NCBI GenBank assembly: GCA_003133205.1
Contig: PKWK01000319.1
Coordinates: 28,088-35,592 of the forward strand
Direction of reading: 5' to 3'
DNA length: 7,505 nt
From: Granulicella sp.
Lineage (GTDB): Bacteria > Acidobacteriota > Terriglobia > Terriglobales > Acidobacteriaceae
Shown: positions 1-6,591 of the stretch, piece by piece
Layout of the letters: each line of letters begins with the position of its first letter
How positions within the stretch are numbered: position 1 is the first letter of the stretch
Program-made: the position numbers and the translations under genes
Notes under the pieces: generated by a model
Told to the model about the DNA's origin: nothing
The model's database searches: none
Seen by the model: the letters and a program-made list of their open reading frames with translations, nothing else

Positions 1-3000
1 GTGGGTGCCGACGTCCGCGCCGATCCCGACGCTCGGCGGACACGTGCCGCCGACCTGGGTGGCCAGCGTACACAGCAGAAGCGGGGCTGCGCCGTTGTAT
101 GCGTCGTAGATGAGCGTGTTGCCGGGCAGCGCGCCTCCATCGCTGGCGGTGACGACGACGGTGCCGTTGTAGGTCTGGCCGTAGATCATGGTCAGTGTCG
201 GGGTGAACGGGGGATTGACGAAGCCGTTCGACGGGCAGGCCAGGGTCGGACCGACGCAGAGGTTGAGCGCGGTGGTGGTGGTGCCGCCCTGAATGAAATG
301 GGTTCCGGAAAGAGTGATTGGCGAATTGACCGTGTCGCCGCTGTAGATTGCAGAGAGCGCGTGCGAGCCGCCCGCGTAGATGTTGCCGGCTGGAATGGTA
401 TAGGTTGCGGTGGAGTTGGTGGGTCCGGGCACGACAGTGACAGGAAGGCCGACCGCGCTTCCGTCGATGTAGAACTGCACGGAGCCGGTGGGCATGGCCA
501 CTCCAAGGGTCGGAGTGAGGGTTGCGATCAGGGTGAAGGTTGCGCTGAAGTTGCTTGGCTCGGGGGTTGCGATCAGCGTTTCGGTTACGGGCTTGGTGTT
601 GATGCTGTTGAGCAGCACCGTGATGCCGCCGGTGTTGACGTCGGGGTTGGGGGTGAGGCTGAGCGACGCCGCGGTCTTGCCGCCGAGGGCGATGGCGTTC
701 GAGATGGTTGCGCCGCCGTTGGCGACGATCAGGTCGGGCTCTCCATCGCCGTTCACGTCGGCGATGGAGAGGGAGTTGATGCCCTGGCCGGCGAGGTAGT
801 GCGCCTCGCTGCTGAACAGGTTGTTGCCCTGGTTGTAGAGGATGCCGAGCAGGGATCCATCGCTGAGCACAATATCGGGGAGGCCGTCGCCGTTCATGTC
901 CGCCACTGCGCCGAGATAGTAGTTGCGGCTGAGGCCAATAATCTGCGGCGCTCCGAACGTGCCGTCTCCTTTGCCGTACCAGATGTAGACGTCATTGGGT
1001 GCGACCGGGCCTGCACCCACCGGATTGTAGGCGGTGTTGTAGTAGGTCACGACGATGTCGCCGAAGCCGTCGCCATCGATATCCGTGAGCAGCACCGTGC
1101 TGGGATAGAGTGGCGGGGCAGCCGGGTTCAAGAGCGCGGCCATCTTCGCGAAGGTCTTCCCGTCGCCGCTGTTCACGTACGGGATAAGGTTCGCGCCTTC
1201 CTGGAAGACGAGGTCCTGCTTGTTGGTGCGGCCCGCCTTGAAGAAGCCCGCCGCGACCTGGTTGAAGCTGGTGTTGTTGCTGTCCGGAACGCCCAACCCC
1301 ACGTTGTACGGCGGCAGCGAACCAAGATGGGTCAACAGCGTGTCGTCATACGCGGCGTCGATGTTAGCGACATCCGCGAGCCCATCGCCATTAAAGTCGC
1401 CGATTGCGCTTTCGCCGAAAAGCGTATTGTTGCTCGGCAACGCAGCATCGACCGGCACAGTCGACCCCGAGAACGTACCGTCGCCGAGACTGGCCTCTAC
1501 CCAGAGGCCGAGGGCGGGGCCGCCGGACGGTGCGGGCACAGGAAGTCCTGTCAGCGAGTAGAGGATGTCGAGATTCCCAGTCCCATAGAAATCTGCTGCC
1601 AGGATGTTCGACCAGAGATTCGTCGGGATAATCGGAGAGACCCCGAAGGGGTTAGTCGGCGTCGGAAAAGTACTGAACGTGCCGTCGCCGTTGCCCGTGA
1701 GCAACTGTGCCTGGGTCGCGCCGGTGGCGACCACCACGTCCAGGTTGCCCTTGGGATTGTTCGCGGTGTTGCGGAATTTGCCGACGACCGAGCCGAGCGC
1801 GGGCTGCAATGCCGCGTAGGCGTTGGATGCCTGAAACCCTCCGTCGCCGTTTGCGTCTGCGCGGACGATGGCGACGCCTTCGGGCGAGTCCACCGCGAAG
1901 TCGAGGCGGTTAGTGCCGAAGAAATCCGCCATCGCGAAGGACGTGCGGCCCGGGCCGATGTTGTAGATGTTCTTCAGAAGATATGACAGGCTGCCGTTCC
2001 CCTGCAGCACGCTGAGCCCGATCGGCGTCGTGGTGAGGATGTCGCGGGTGAACGGGTTGATGGCGGCGAGGTGGCCCCCGTGACCCGAGAATCCGTCGAC
2101 GCCGACACCGGTTCCGCCCTCACTCTTCATCGTAAAGGTGCCGTCCGGATTACCTTTGAAGATCTCAATGACGCCGTTGTCGCCTTCGACCACCATGTCC
2201 GGGTGCTGATCGCCGTCCATGTCCTGCAGCAGCATCGAGTGGACGTTGTGGTCGAAGGTGTAGCGGACCGGGGCTTGAAAGGTGCCGTCGCTTCTGCCGA
2301 AATAGACGGAGGCGGAGTGGCCGGTCTGGCCGTTGATGATGAAGTCGGTGATGCCGTCGTTGTTGAAGTCTCCGGTGTAGATGGGACCGGCGCCGTCGGC
2401 GGGAGGAATCGAGATTGTCTGCAGCAGCGTGAATCCGGTCAGCACGCCGTTACTTCCAGGCGCCCCGGTGTTAGCGAAGATGAGCAGCAGATTGTTCGCG
2501 CTATCTTCGAGGACGAGTTCCGGCGGAAAGCCCGGCTTGCCTGGAATCGCGGCGATATAGGCCAGGTTGGGCGGATTGCCGGGGATCACGATTCCCATGC
2601 ACCCGCTCTTGCCGACGGGTGGATAGGCGTTGTCCCCGCTGTAGGAACTATTGCCGGCGACGGCGCCAGGCACGTCCGTGCCGGTTCCGTAGTAGACGCA
2701 GAGTTGGGGATTGCCGGCGGCGGTAGGGCTGAGAGCGAACGCGTAATCCGTTACTTTGTCGTTGTTGAAGTCGCCCAGCGCCGCGACCACGTTGGTTACA
2801 TCCTGAAACGTGATCTCGTTCTGGCCGAAGTTGAAGAAGCCCTGCTTATAGAGCAGTTCGCCAGCGATGACGGACGACTTTGTGCCGCTGACGGTCGGGG
2901 CGTTGATGTACAGCATGTCCGTCTGGTCGGGCGGCTGCTGAAAGCTCCCGGCGAGGAAGCTGCTGACCCGGCCGCCGGTCAGATACACCTCCGGCACATT

Positions 3001-3096
3001 CAGGAACTGCTGGGCCTGCTGCGCGGCGCAGACACCCGAAAGCATGCACAGGAGAGAGAAGACCGAGCACCGGAGAGAGCGGCTGGAGAGCGACAT
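1..3096 (-). CDS. secreted FG-GAP/VCBS repeat protein with Ig-like domains (partial, C-terminus beyond window)
   Basis: The frame is open for 1032 codons from an ATG at 3096 to the left edge; an in-frame TAG about 20 codons upstream supports that start, although no good Shine-Dalgarno is visible. Residues 1-25 look like a signal peptide (basic MSLSSRSLR start, hydrophobic core, VCAA before QQAQQ), so the product is probably exported. Residues 95-790 carry about ten FG-GAP/VCBS-type repeats. Calcium-loop motifs of the D-x-N/D-x-D-x-x-x-D kind start at D109, D243, D292, D567, D672, D733 and D780; degenerate copies lie at D391-D399, D414-D418 and D502-D510. Such repeats normally fold as seven-bladed, integrin-like beta-propellers. 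Residues 838-930 resemble a bacterial Ig-like domain (Big_3 type, with SVQFYIDG and HALSAIYSGD). A further Ig-like segment follows, with cysteine pairs C947/C954 and C1009/C1019. Adhesion or surface binding is plausible, but the ligand is unknown. The class is well supported; the function is not. Confidence 0.93.
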   Translation of the reverse strand, partial: MSLSSRSLRCSVFSLLCMLSGVCAAQQAQQFLNVPEVYLTGGRVSSFLAGSFQQPPDQTDMLYINAPTVSGTKSSVIAGELLYKQGFFNFGQNEITFQDVTNVVAALGDFNNDKVTDYAFALSPTAAGNPQLCVYYGTGTDVPGAVAGNSSYSGDNAYPPVGKSGCMGIVIPGNPPNLAYIAAIPGKPGFPPELVLEDSANNLLLIFANTGAPGSNGVLTGFTLLQTISIPPADGAGPIYTGDFNNDGITDFIINGQTGHSASVYFGRSDGTFQAPVRYTFDHNVHSMLLQDMDGDQHPDMVVEGDNGVIEIFKGNPDGTFTMKSEGGTGVGVDGFSGHGGHLAAINPFTRDILTTTPIGLSVLQGNGSLSYLLKNIYNIGPGRTSFAMADFFGTNRLDFAVDSPEGVAIVRADANGDGGFQASNAYAALQPALGSVVGKFRNTANNPKGNLDVVVATGATQAQLLTGNGDGTFSTFPTPTNPFGVSPIIPTNLWSNILAADFYGTGNLDILYSLTGLPVPAPSGGPALGLWVEASLGDGTFSGSTVPVDAALPSNNTLFGESAIGDFNGDGLADVANIDAAYDDTLLTHLGSLPPYNVGLGVPDSNNTSFNQVAAGFFKAGRTNKQDLVFQEGANLIPYVNSGDGKTFAKMAALLNPAAPPLYPSTVLLTDIDGDGFGDIVVTYYNTAYNPVGAGPVAPNDVYIWYGKGDGTFGAPQIIGLSRNYYLGAVADMNGDGLPDIVLSDGSLLGILYNQGNNLFSSEAHYLAGQGINSLSIADVNGDGEPDLIVANGGATISNAIALGGKTAASLSLTPNPDVNTGGITVLLNSINTKPVTETLIATPEPSNFSATFTLIATLTPTLGVAMPTGSVQFYIDGSAVGLPVTVVPGPTNSTATYTIPAGNIYAGGSHALSAIYSGDTVNSPITLSGTHFIQGGTTTTALNLCVGPTLACPSNGFVNPPFTPTLTMIYGQTYNGTVVVTASDGGALPGNTLIYDAYNGAAPLLLCTLATQVGGTCPPSVGIGADVGTH

Positions 3097-3120
3097 GGAG
3101 GTACCGGCCCGGAAGCTTAA

Positions 3121-3147
3121 GACTTGCAGACACCTGCAAATCTACCA
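3121..3147 (-). promoter_or_regulatory. inverted repeat overlapping a candidate extended -10, upstream of the FG-GAP gene
   Basis: Positions 3124-3129 (TTGCAG) and 3134-3139 (CTGCAA) form a perfect 6-base inverted repeat with a 4-base spacer. After one mismatch, two more outer pairs extend it to 3121-3142. It lies 25-46 bases upstream of the ATG at 3096. Read on the minus strand, TGGTAGATT at 3147-3139 resembles an extended -10 (TGn plus a 4/6 match to TATAAT). No convincing -35 is present. The overlap would suit an operator, but the repeat could equally form a leader hairpin. The inverted repeat is seen directly; the promoter role is inference. Confidence 0.3.
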
Positions 3148-3290
3148 CGCAGAAGAGGTGTTTACGATGCTGCGTTGGGCCGGACCCCGTTCCGCGGAGT
3201 GCCGCAGGAGATGCAGGCGGCAGTTCCTGTTCTCGTTCCTGTTGGATTAGGACGGCGCTCTCAATTACCGTCGCCACAGCCTGCATTAGG

Positions 3291-3464
3291 CTACCAACCG
3301 AATGCTTCGCGGTGGAGCGGCATCGTAAGGCAGATATACATTGAGCGATCCAGCTCAGTTCTCGCCCTCTCTGCCGCGCCGTGCGCCCGGGCTTTCTTTA
3401 TCCATCGCCCAGGGCTGGTGTTGAGATACTCCTCGTAGGCCTTCTTCAGAGCCGAAGGGAGTTA
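3291..3464 (-). pseudogene. possible degraded coding segment downstream of the small ORF
   Basis: On the minus strand the frame of the upstream small ORF continues past a tandem TGA TAA (3467-3462) for 56 more codons, to a TAG at 3293-3291. The continuation reads like protein: it includes ALKKAYEEYLNTSPGRW followed by a basic helix-like stretch. By hand count about 39 of 56 third positions are G or C, as expected for coding DNA in this genome. It has no usable start of its own; its first ATG is late. In the +1 frame just upstream, the sequence reads TSEEFVNFDNSLRL before a stop, which would join this segment smoothly if a base were lost or gained. That pattern suggests a frameshifted remnant. 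I do not recognise the family, and chance cannot be excluded over so short a length. Confidence 0.22.
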
Positions 3465-3635
3465 TCAAAGTTGACGAACTCCTCGGATGTCCCAATACCG
3501 CACTTGTAATTCCGTGCCTTCGATTGGGATGGCAAACTCGACATCAAGTACATCTTCCCCATAGGAGACCTGGTTGCGATAGACCCGGTTCCACGCCTCC
3601 CAGTACTGCCACATCTTGTTCAAAAAGGCTTTCAT
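3465..3635 (-). CDS. hypothetical small protein, 56 aa
   Basis: A short ORF starts at ATG 3635 (MKAFLNKMWQYW...) with an AAGGGA Shine-Dalgarno-like sequence at 3647-3642, six bases upstream. A longer version using GTG at 3716 would give 83 aa but has no clear ribosome site. The predicted product is rich in aromatic residues (several Trp and Tyr in the first 25 residues), has no signal peptide or membrane span, and ends at tandem stops TGA TAA. I do not recognise a family. It shares its frame with the coding-like segment that follows the double stop, so it may be the front part of a broken gene rather than an intact one. No promoter is evident, and codon use is less GC-biased than in the large neighbours. 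Confidence 0.3.
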   Translation of the reverse strand: MKAFLNKMWQYWEAWNRVYRNQVSYGEDVLDVEFAIPIEGTELQVRYWDIRGVRQL

Positions 3636-3882
3636 ACCGCGTCCCTTCGCACGTTGCTCACATTCGTCCTTTTGAGGCAAAGTTGCTGCTCGCTTCAGCC
3701 TGGTTGAGAGTAGCACCGAATTAGTGGGGATCGAATAACACTTAAGTCCAGTACATCAGCCTTATGAGACCCTCCCCGCTGCAACCAATCAGCTAAGGGA
3801 ACGCGGCGCCGGCAGGCGCTAAGGACGATTTGCGGCTACTCCAGAGCACCTTCCCGCACCCTCAGGTTCCGGCTGTGACAAA
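3636..3882. other. intergenic stretch without a recognised gene
   Basis: About 250 bases between the small minus-strand ORF and the pgsA leader. I see no tRNA, no convincing ORF and no terminator with a T-run. A short GC hairpin (GCGCC at 3806-3810, loop GGCA, GGCGC at 3815-3819) is present but lacks a following T tract on either strand. The composition around 3661-3790 is lower in GC than in the flanking genes. Confidence 0.5.
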
Positions 3883-3999
3883 ATGCTAATGTCTGCTTTT
3901 GTCCGGTTTGGGCGTTCGTCTGCTTTGGACGCGCGGCCGGAATTCTGTCGCGCAGCCCGCCGTGCAGCGATTGTGCGGCGACGTATCCGAGGCCCATGA
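3883..3999 (+). CDS. possible 38-codon upstream ORF overlapping the pgsA start
   Basis: An ATG at 3883 (second in-frame ATG at 3889) opens a 38-codon frame. Its TGA at 3997-3999 overlaps the pgsA ATG at 3996-3998 as ATGA, an arrangement typical of translational coupling. The predicted peptide is arginine-rich, especially near its end (RRAAIVRRRIRGP). No strong Shine-Dalgarno precedes either ATG. It could be a leader peptide that helps load ribosomes on pgsA, or a chance ORF in GC-rich DNA. A weak extended -10-like sequence (TGCTAATGT, 3884-3892) overlaps its start; if that were the promoter, this ORF would not be translated in full. Confidence 0.25.
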   Translation: MLMSAFVRFGRSSALDARPEFCRAARRAAIVRRRIRGP

Positions 4000-4700
4000 A
4001 CCTGCCGAACTCCATCACGATCAGCCGCATTGCAACGGTGCCGCTGCTGATCTGGATTCTGTCGCCGGCCTTTCCGGCGAGTCACGCAACCCACGGCCTG
4101 CTGGGGGGCGAACAGGAACTCCTCGCGTCGGCGGTCTTCATCCTCGCGTCCATCACCGACGGGCTCGACGGCTACCTGGCACGCAGGCGAAAGCAGATCA
4201 CGACGCTGGGCATGCTGCTGGACCCGCTGGCCGACAAGTTGATGGTGACCGCGGCGTACATCATCCTGGTCGCGTATAACCCGCGCATCGTGCCGCCGTG
4301 GATGGCCGTCATCATCATTGGGCGCGAGTTCCTGGTCTCCGGACTGCGATCGATCGCTGCGTCGGAGGGCTTCACGATCGAGGCGTCCGACGTTGGCAAG
4401 CTGAAGACGGTGATCCAGATCGTGTCGGTAGTGGCCGCGATCCTGGCGCACCGCTGGGATTACTGGCTATGGTTTCCAACAAAACAGGGGGGCGGCTTCA
4501 TCGTCGCCGTACACATGATCGCGATGTGGGCGATTTACTGGATGACCATCGTGTCGATCATCTCGGCGACGGATTATTTTGTCGGGTTCTGGAAGAAGAT
4601 CGACCACGCCAGCGAACGCGCGCGCACGCGGCGGAGTTCGGTGCTCAGCCGGCGGAAGGCCAAGCGCGCCGCGGAGAAACAGCCCTCGCACATTGCGTAG
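3996..4700 (+). CDS. pgsA: CDP-diacylglycerol-glycerol-3-phosphate 3-phosphatidyltransferase (PgsA)
   Basis: This membrane enzyme transfers a phosphatidyl group from CDP-diacylglycerol to glycerol-3-phosphate, giving phosphatidylglycerophosphate, the precursor of phosphatidylglycerol and cardiolipin. The CDP-alcohol phosphatidyltransferase signature D-x2-DG-x2-AR-x8-G-x3-D-x3-D is complete: D55, D58, G59, A62, R63, G72, D76 and D80, the metal-binding and catalytic residues of the family. Other PgsA-like features are the N-terminal NLPNSITISR, GREFLVSGLR at 109-118 and GKLKTVIQI at 134-142. About six hydrophobic segments are visible. At 234 aa it is longer than E. coli PgsA (about 182 aa): there is extra sequence at 151-170 and a cationic tail from about 200. 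The start is fixed by the conserved N-terminus; a GAGG lies close upstream (3989-3992) with a short spacer. Phosphatidylserine synthase or another CDP-alcohol transferase is less likely given the match to PgsA motifs. It stands alone and converges on the next gene. Confidence 0.93.
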   Translation: MNLPNSITISRIATVPLLIWILSPAFPASHATHGLLGGEQELLASAVFILASITDGLDGYLARRRKQITTLGMLLDPLADKLMVTAAYIILVAYNPRIVPPWMAVIIIGREFLVSGLRSIAASEGFTIEASDVGKLKTVIQIVSVVAAILAHRWDYWLWFPTKQGGGFIVAVHMIAMWAIYWMTIVSIISATDYFVGFWKKIDHASERARTRRSSVLSRRKAKRAAEKQPSHIA

Positions 4701-4740
4701 CAGGTTGAGTCCAGCCCGGTTTGCGGCAATCCGATTCAGC
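4701..4740. other. 40-base convergent gap, no clear terminator
   Basis: The pgsA stop and the stop of the minus-strand membrane gene face each other across 40 bases. I find no stable GC hairpin followed by a T-run in either direction, so termination here is either Rho-dependent or the two transcripts overlap. Confidence 0.5.
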
Positions 4741-6384
4741 TCATGGTTCATCCACGGCGGTCGAATCCCTACCCAGCGTTATCTTGACGCTTGCGGGCAG
4801 CGTGCGCGCGAAGGCCGCGATCTCCGCCGTGAGCAGCGCCTTGTCGCCCACTGCCGTGCTGTAGAAAACCATGCACGGGCGGCCGATCGACACGCGCGGG
4901 CTGGTGATGCACATCGTCGCCAGCGGGTCCCAGTCATCGGGAGCGCCCTCCTCGTACCAGTCGGGATAGATCATCGCCAGACCCGCCGCGTGCGCGCGCG
5001 TGATTGCGTCCAGCCAGTCGGCGTCCTTGTCCGGCTGGCGCGATGCCTCGGGCGAGGCCAGGCCCCAGAGATCCAACACGGACACGCCCGCAGGCCGTCG
5101 GTAGCTGACCCAACCGAGATCGTTCACGGCGACCGTCCTGCGGTAGAAGTCCATTACGAAGCGGTGCATCTGATACTGCTGCTGATAGATATTGCTGGCG
5201 GCGGAGGGCGTGTCTCGCAGCGCCTGCCAGTACGGAAACGCCAGCGCCAGCAGGCCCGCGACGAGCACGCTGCGCCGCAGCTTTGTCGTCTCCAGCAGCG
5301 CTATCGACGCCACCAGCGCGGTAAAGACAATTGCGTAGACCTCGTAGCGGTGGAACCAGTTGACGCGTCCAACGGCCAACTGCAGCACCGCCGTCAACAG
5401 CGCGCCGCCGAGTACGAATCGCCGCGCACGCTGCTTCTCGCGCAGCGCAAGATAGACGAGCAGGACCGCGAGCAGCAGTTGGCCCCACCACGCGTACTCG
5501 CGCATCGTGCCGACATTCGTCTCCCAATACATGTTGCGCAGCACGGCGAGCAGCCCGTCGTTCGCGAGCGAATACGCCTTCGCCTTCACCAGTACCGAGG
5601 TGGGCAGCGCGGGCAGTCCGCGGGAGACGAGGAAGAGCGAGAACAGCGCCGGGCCCACCAGGCTGCAACCGGCGAGACGCACGGCCGCACGCAGGCGTCC
5701 CTGTCCCCAGAGAGCGACCGCAACCGCCGCCACGAGCGCGAAGTTCTCGTAGCGCACCATTGGGCCGAGCGCAGCGGCGCACAGGCACCACGTGGGGATC
5801 GGGCGGCCGGCGAACGCCTCTATCATGCCGGCCGCGCAGGCGACCGCGACCAGCACCTGCAGGCCGTGCTCCATGCCGACGAAGGTGAGGCCGGCCAGAT
5901 TCGCGACCAGCATCAGCGTCGCGGCGATCGCAAAGCGGCCAAGCCACGCGAGGCCGCCTGAAGCAGCGCCCGGCGGAGGAGCGTGCGTGCCTGGCTGACG
6001 CGCCCAGCTATCGGCGATGCGGCCGATCCCCCAGGCGGCCATTCCGCAGAACAGCACGTTCCACGCGAGCGGCAGGTACTGGTCCCACGGCCTGCCCGCG
6101 AACGGCGTCAGAAGAAACGGCCAGACGATGCTGGACGACGGCGACGAGGCCTCGCCGGGGTTGATCCCGTAGTGGCCATGGGCGAGATCCTCTGCCAAAG
6201 CGAGGTGGATGTACGGATCGTCGAGGGTGTAGGTGAACACGCCGTCGTTGCGGTGGAGGATCGCGAACAACAGGCCCAGCACCACCGCCAGATACAGCGC
6301 GACGCACGCAGGGGCGACCGAACGCCAGCGGGATGGCGCCGCCGCACCGGGCCATTGGCCGCCTTCTTCACCCACGCCGCTCAC
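4741..6384 (-). CDS. predicted GT-C fold integral membrane glycosyltransferase
   Basis: The 547-aa product has a short N-terminal tail, about ten or eleven hydrophobic segments between residues 24 and 388, and a soluble C-terminal portion (about 395-547). After the first span comes DDPYIHLALAEDLAHG (55-70), then GINPGE and SSPSSSIVW. An acidic pair in the first extracytoplasmic loop, followed by this pattern, is typical of GT-C enzymes such as PMT/ArnT-like transferases, which move a sugar from a polyprenyl-phosphate donor onto an acceptor outside the membrane. GMEHGLQ (170-176), RYEN (211-214), HRYE (345-348) and the C-terminal NDLGWVSY...LDLWGLASPEA (421-446) fit conserved positions in related bacterial membrane proteins. 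Donor and acceptor cannot be deduced. The start is GTG 6384; another GTG at 6375 is possible, and neither has a good Shine-Dalgarno. It is transcribed alone, divergent from the VWA gene. Confidence 0.78.
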   Translation of the reverse strand: MSGVGEEGGQWPGAAAPSRWRSVAPACVALYLAVVLGLLFAILHRNDGVFTYTLDDPYIHLALAEDLAHGHYGINPGEASSPSSSIVWPFLLTPFAGRPWDQYLPLAWNVLFCGMAAWGIGRIADSWARQPGTHAPPPGAASGGLAWLGRFAIAATLMLVANLAGLTFVGMEHGLQVLVAVACAAGMIEAFAGRPIPTWCLCAAALGPMVRYENFALVAAVAVALWGQGRLRAAVRLAGCSLVGPALFSLFLVSRGLPALPTSVLVKAKAYSLANDGLLAVLRNMYWETNVGTMREYAWWGQLLLAVLLVYLALREKQRARRFVLGGALLTAVLQLAVGRVNWFHRYEVYAIVFTALVASIALLETTKLRRSVLVAGLLALAFPYWQALRDTPSAASNIYQQQYQMHRFVMDFYRRTVAVNDLGWVSYRRPAGVSVLDLWGLASPEASRQPDKDADWLDAITRAHAAGLAMIYPDWYEEGAPDDWDPLATMCITSPRVSIGRPCMVFYSTAVGDKALLTAEIAAFARTLPASVKITLGRDSTAVDEP

Positions 6385-6390
6385 CGCAGA

Positions 6391-6396
6391 ACTATA
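6391..6396 (-). promoter_or_regulatory. candidate -10 hexamer (TATAGT) for the membrane glycosyltransferase gene
   Basis: On the minus strand TATAGT lies six bases before the GTG start at 6384. It matches the -10 consensus at five of six positions, but there is no convincing -35 at 16-18 bases upstream. If used, transcription would begin at or beside the start codon, implying a leaderless message, consistent with the missing Shine-Dalgarno. If the true start is the later GTG at 6375, the leader would be very short. Confidence 0.3.
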
Positions 6397-6504
6397 CCAC
6401 CGGCCTCAGCAGGGGATTGCAGCCGCGCAGATTCCGTAGGCGGAGGCGGTCACGGCGGGAAGCTCGCAGGCAGGCCGGCTTAACCTCGGCCGGTCGCGAT
6501 CATT

Positions 6505-6510
6505 TATAGT
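6505..6510 (+). promoter_or_regulatory. candidate -10 hexamer (TATAGT) for the VWA-like gene
   Basis: A plus-strand TATAGT sits 81 bases before the ATG at 6592, in a locally AT-rich stretch of otherwise GC-rich DNA. No good -35 is seen at the usual distance. If it is the promoter, the palindromes at 6525-6566 would lie in the untranslated leader. Confidence 0.28.
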
Positions 6511-6524
6511 TGTTTCGCACGTTG

Positions 6525-6574
6525 ATGCGCATTTGAAACGGTTTCCATTTGCTCAGTTGCGCAAATCGTTTTTT
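6525..6574 (+). promoter_or_regulatory. cluster of short palindromes upstream of the VWA-like gene
   Basis: Three perfect palindromes occur within 40 bases: ATGCGCAT (6525-6532), GAAAC-G-GTTTC (6535-6545) and TTGCGCAA (6557-6564). The middle one, in the context TTGAAACGGTTTCCA, resembles operators of LacI/GalR-family repressors. In addition, ATTTGC (6547-6552) and GCAAAT (6561-6566) can pair as a 6-base stem with an 8-base loop, followed two bases later by six T residues (6569-6574). That is a weak terminator- or attenuator-like structure ending shortly before the Shine-Dalgarno. The repeats are directly visible; the binding protein and the role are inferred. Confidence 0.35.
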
Positions 6575-6591
6575 GACCCAGGAGACGCAGC

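Noticed and set aside
1..1986. Plus-strand open frame of 661 codons opposite the FG-GAP gene
   Set aside because: The minus strand has a signal peptide, repeated calcium-loop motifs and Ig-like sequence. The plus-strand product is low-complexity and rich in R, V, A, D and G, as expected for an antisense frame in GC-rich DNA.
2071..3120. Plus-strand open frame of 349 codons
   Set aside because: Antisense to the N-terminal half of the FG-GAP gene, with no domain-like sequence and no ribosome site.
3200..3222. TGCCGC/GCGGCA inverted repeat with an 11-base loop
   Set aside because: Six-base GC arms at this spacing are expected by chance in GC-rich DNA, and nothing nearby supports a role.
3124..3438. 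Plus-strand open frame of 104 codons in the gene-poor stretch
   Set aside because: Proline/arginine-rich product with no motif and no Shine-Dalgarno. It covers the promoter region of the FG-GAP gene and lies antisense to a more protein-like minus-strand frame.
3805..3820. GC hairpin as a possible terminator
   Set aside because: The stem is only 5-6 pairs with no T-run on either strand, so it lacks the features of an intrinsic terminator.
3819..4451. Minus-strand open frame of 210 codons over the pgsA start
   Set aside because: Shadow of pgsA, whose catalytic signature is complete; the antisense product is low-complexity.
4579..5961. Plus-strand open frame of 460 codons
   Set aside because: It starts inside pgsA and runs antisense through the membrane glycosyltransferase gene. 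The product is Arg/Gln/His-rich without recognisable motifs.
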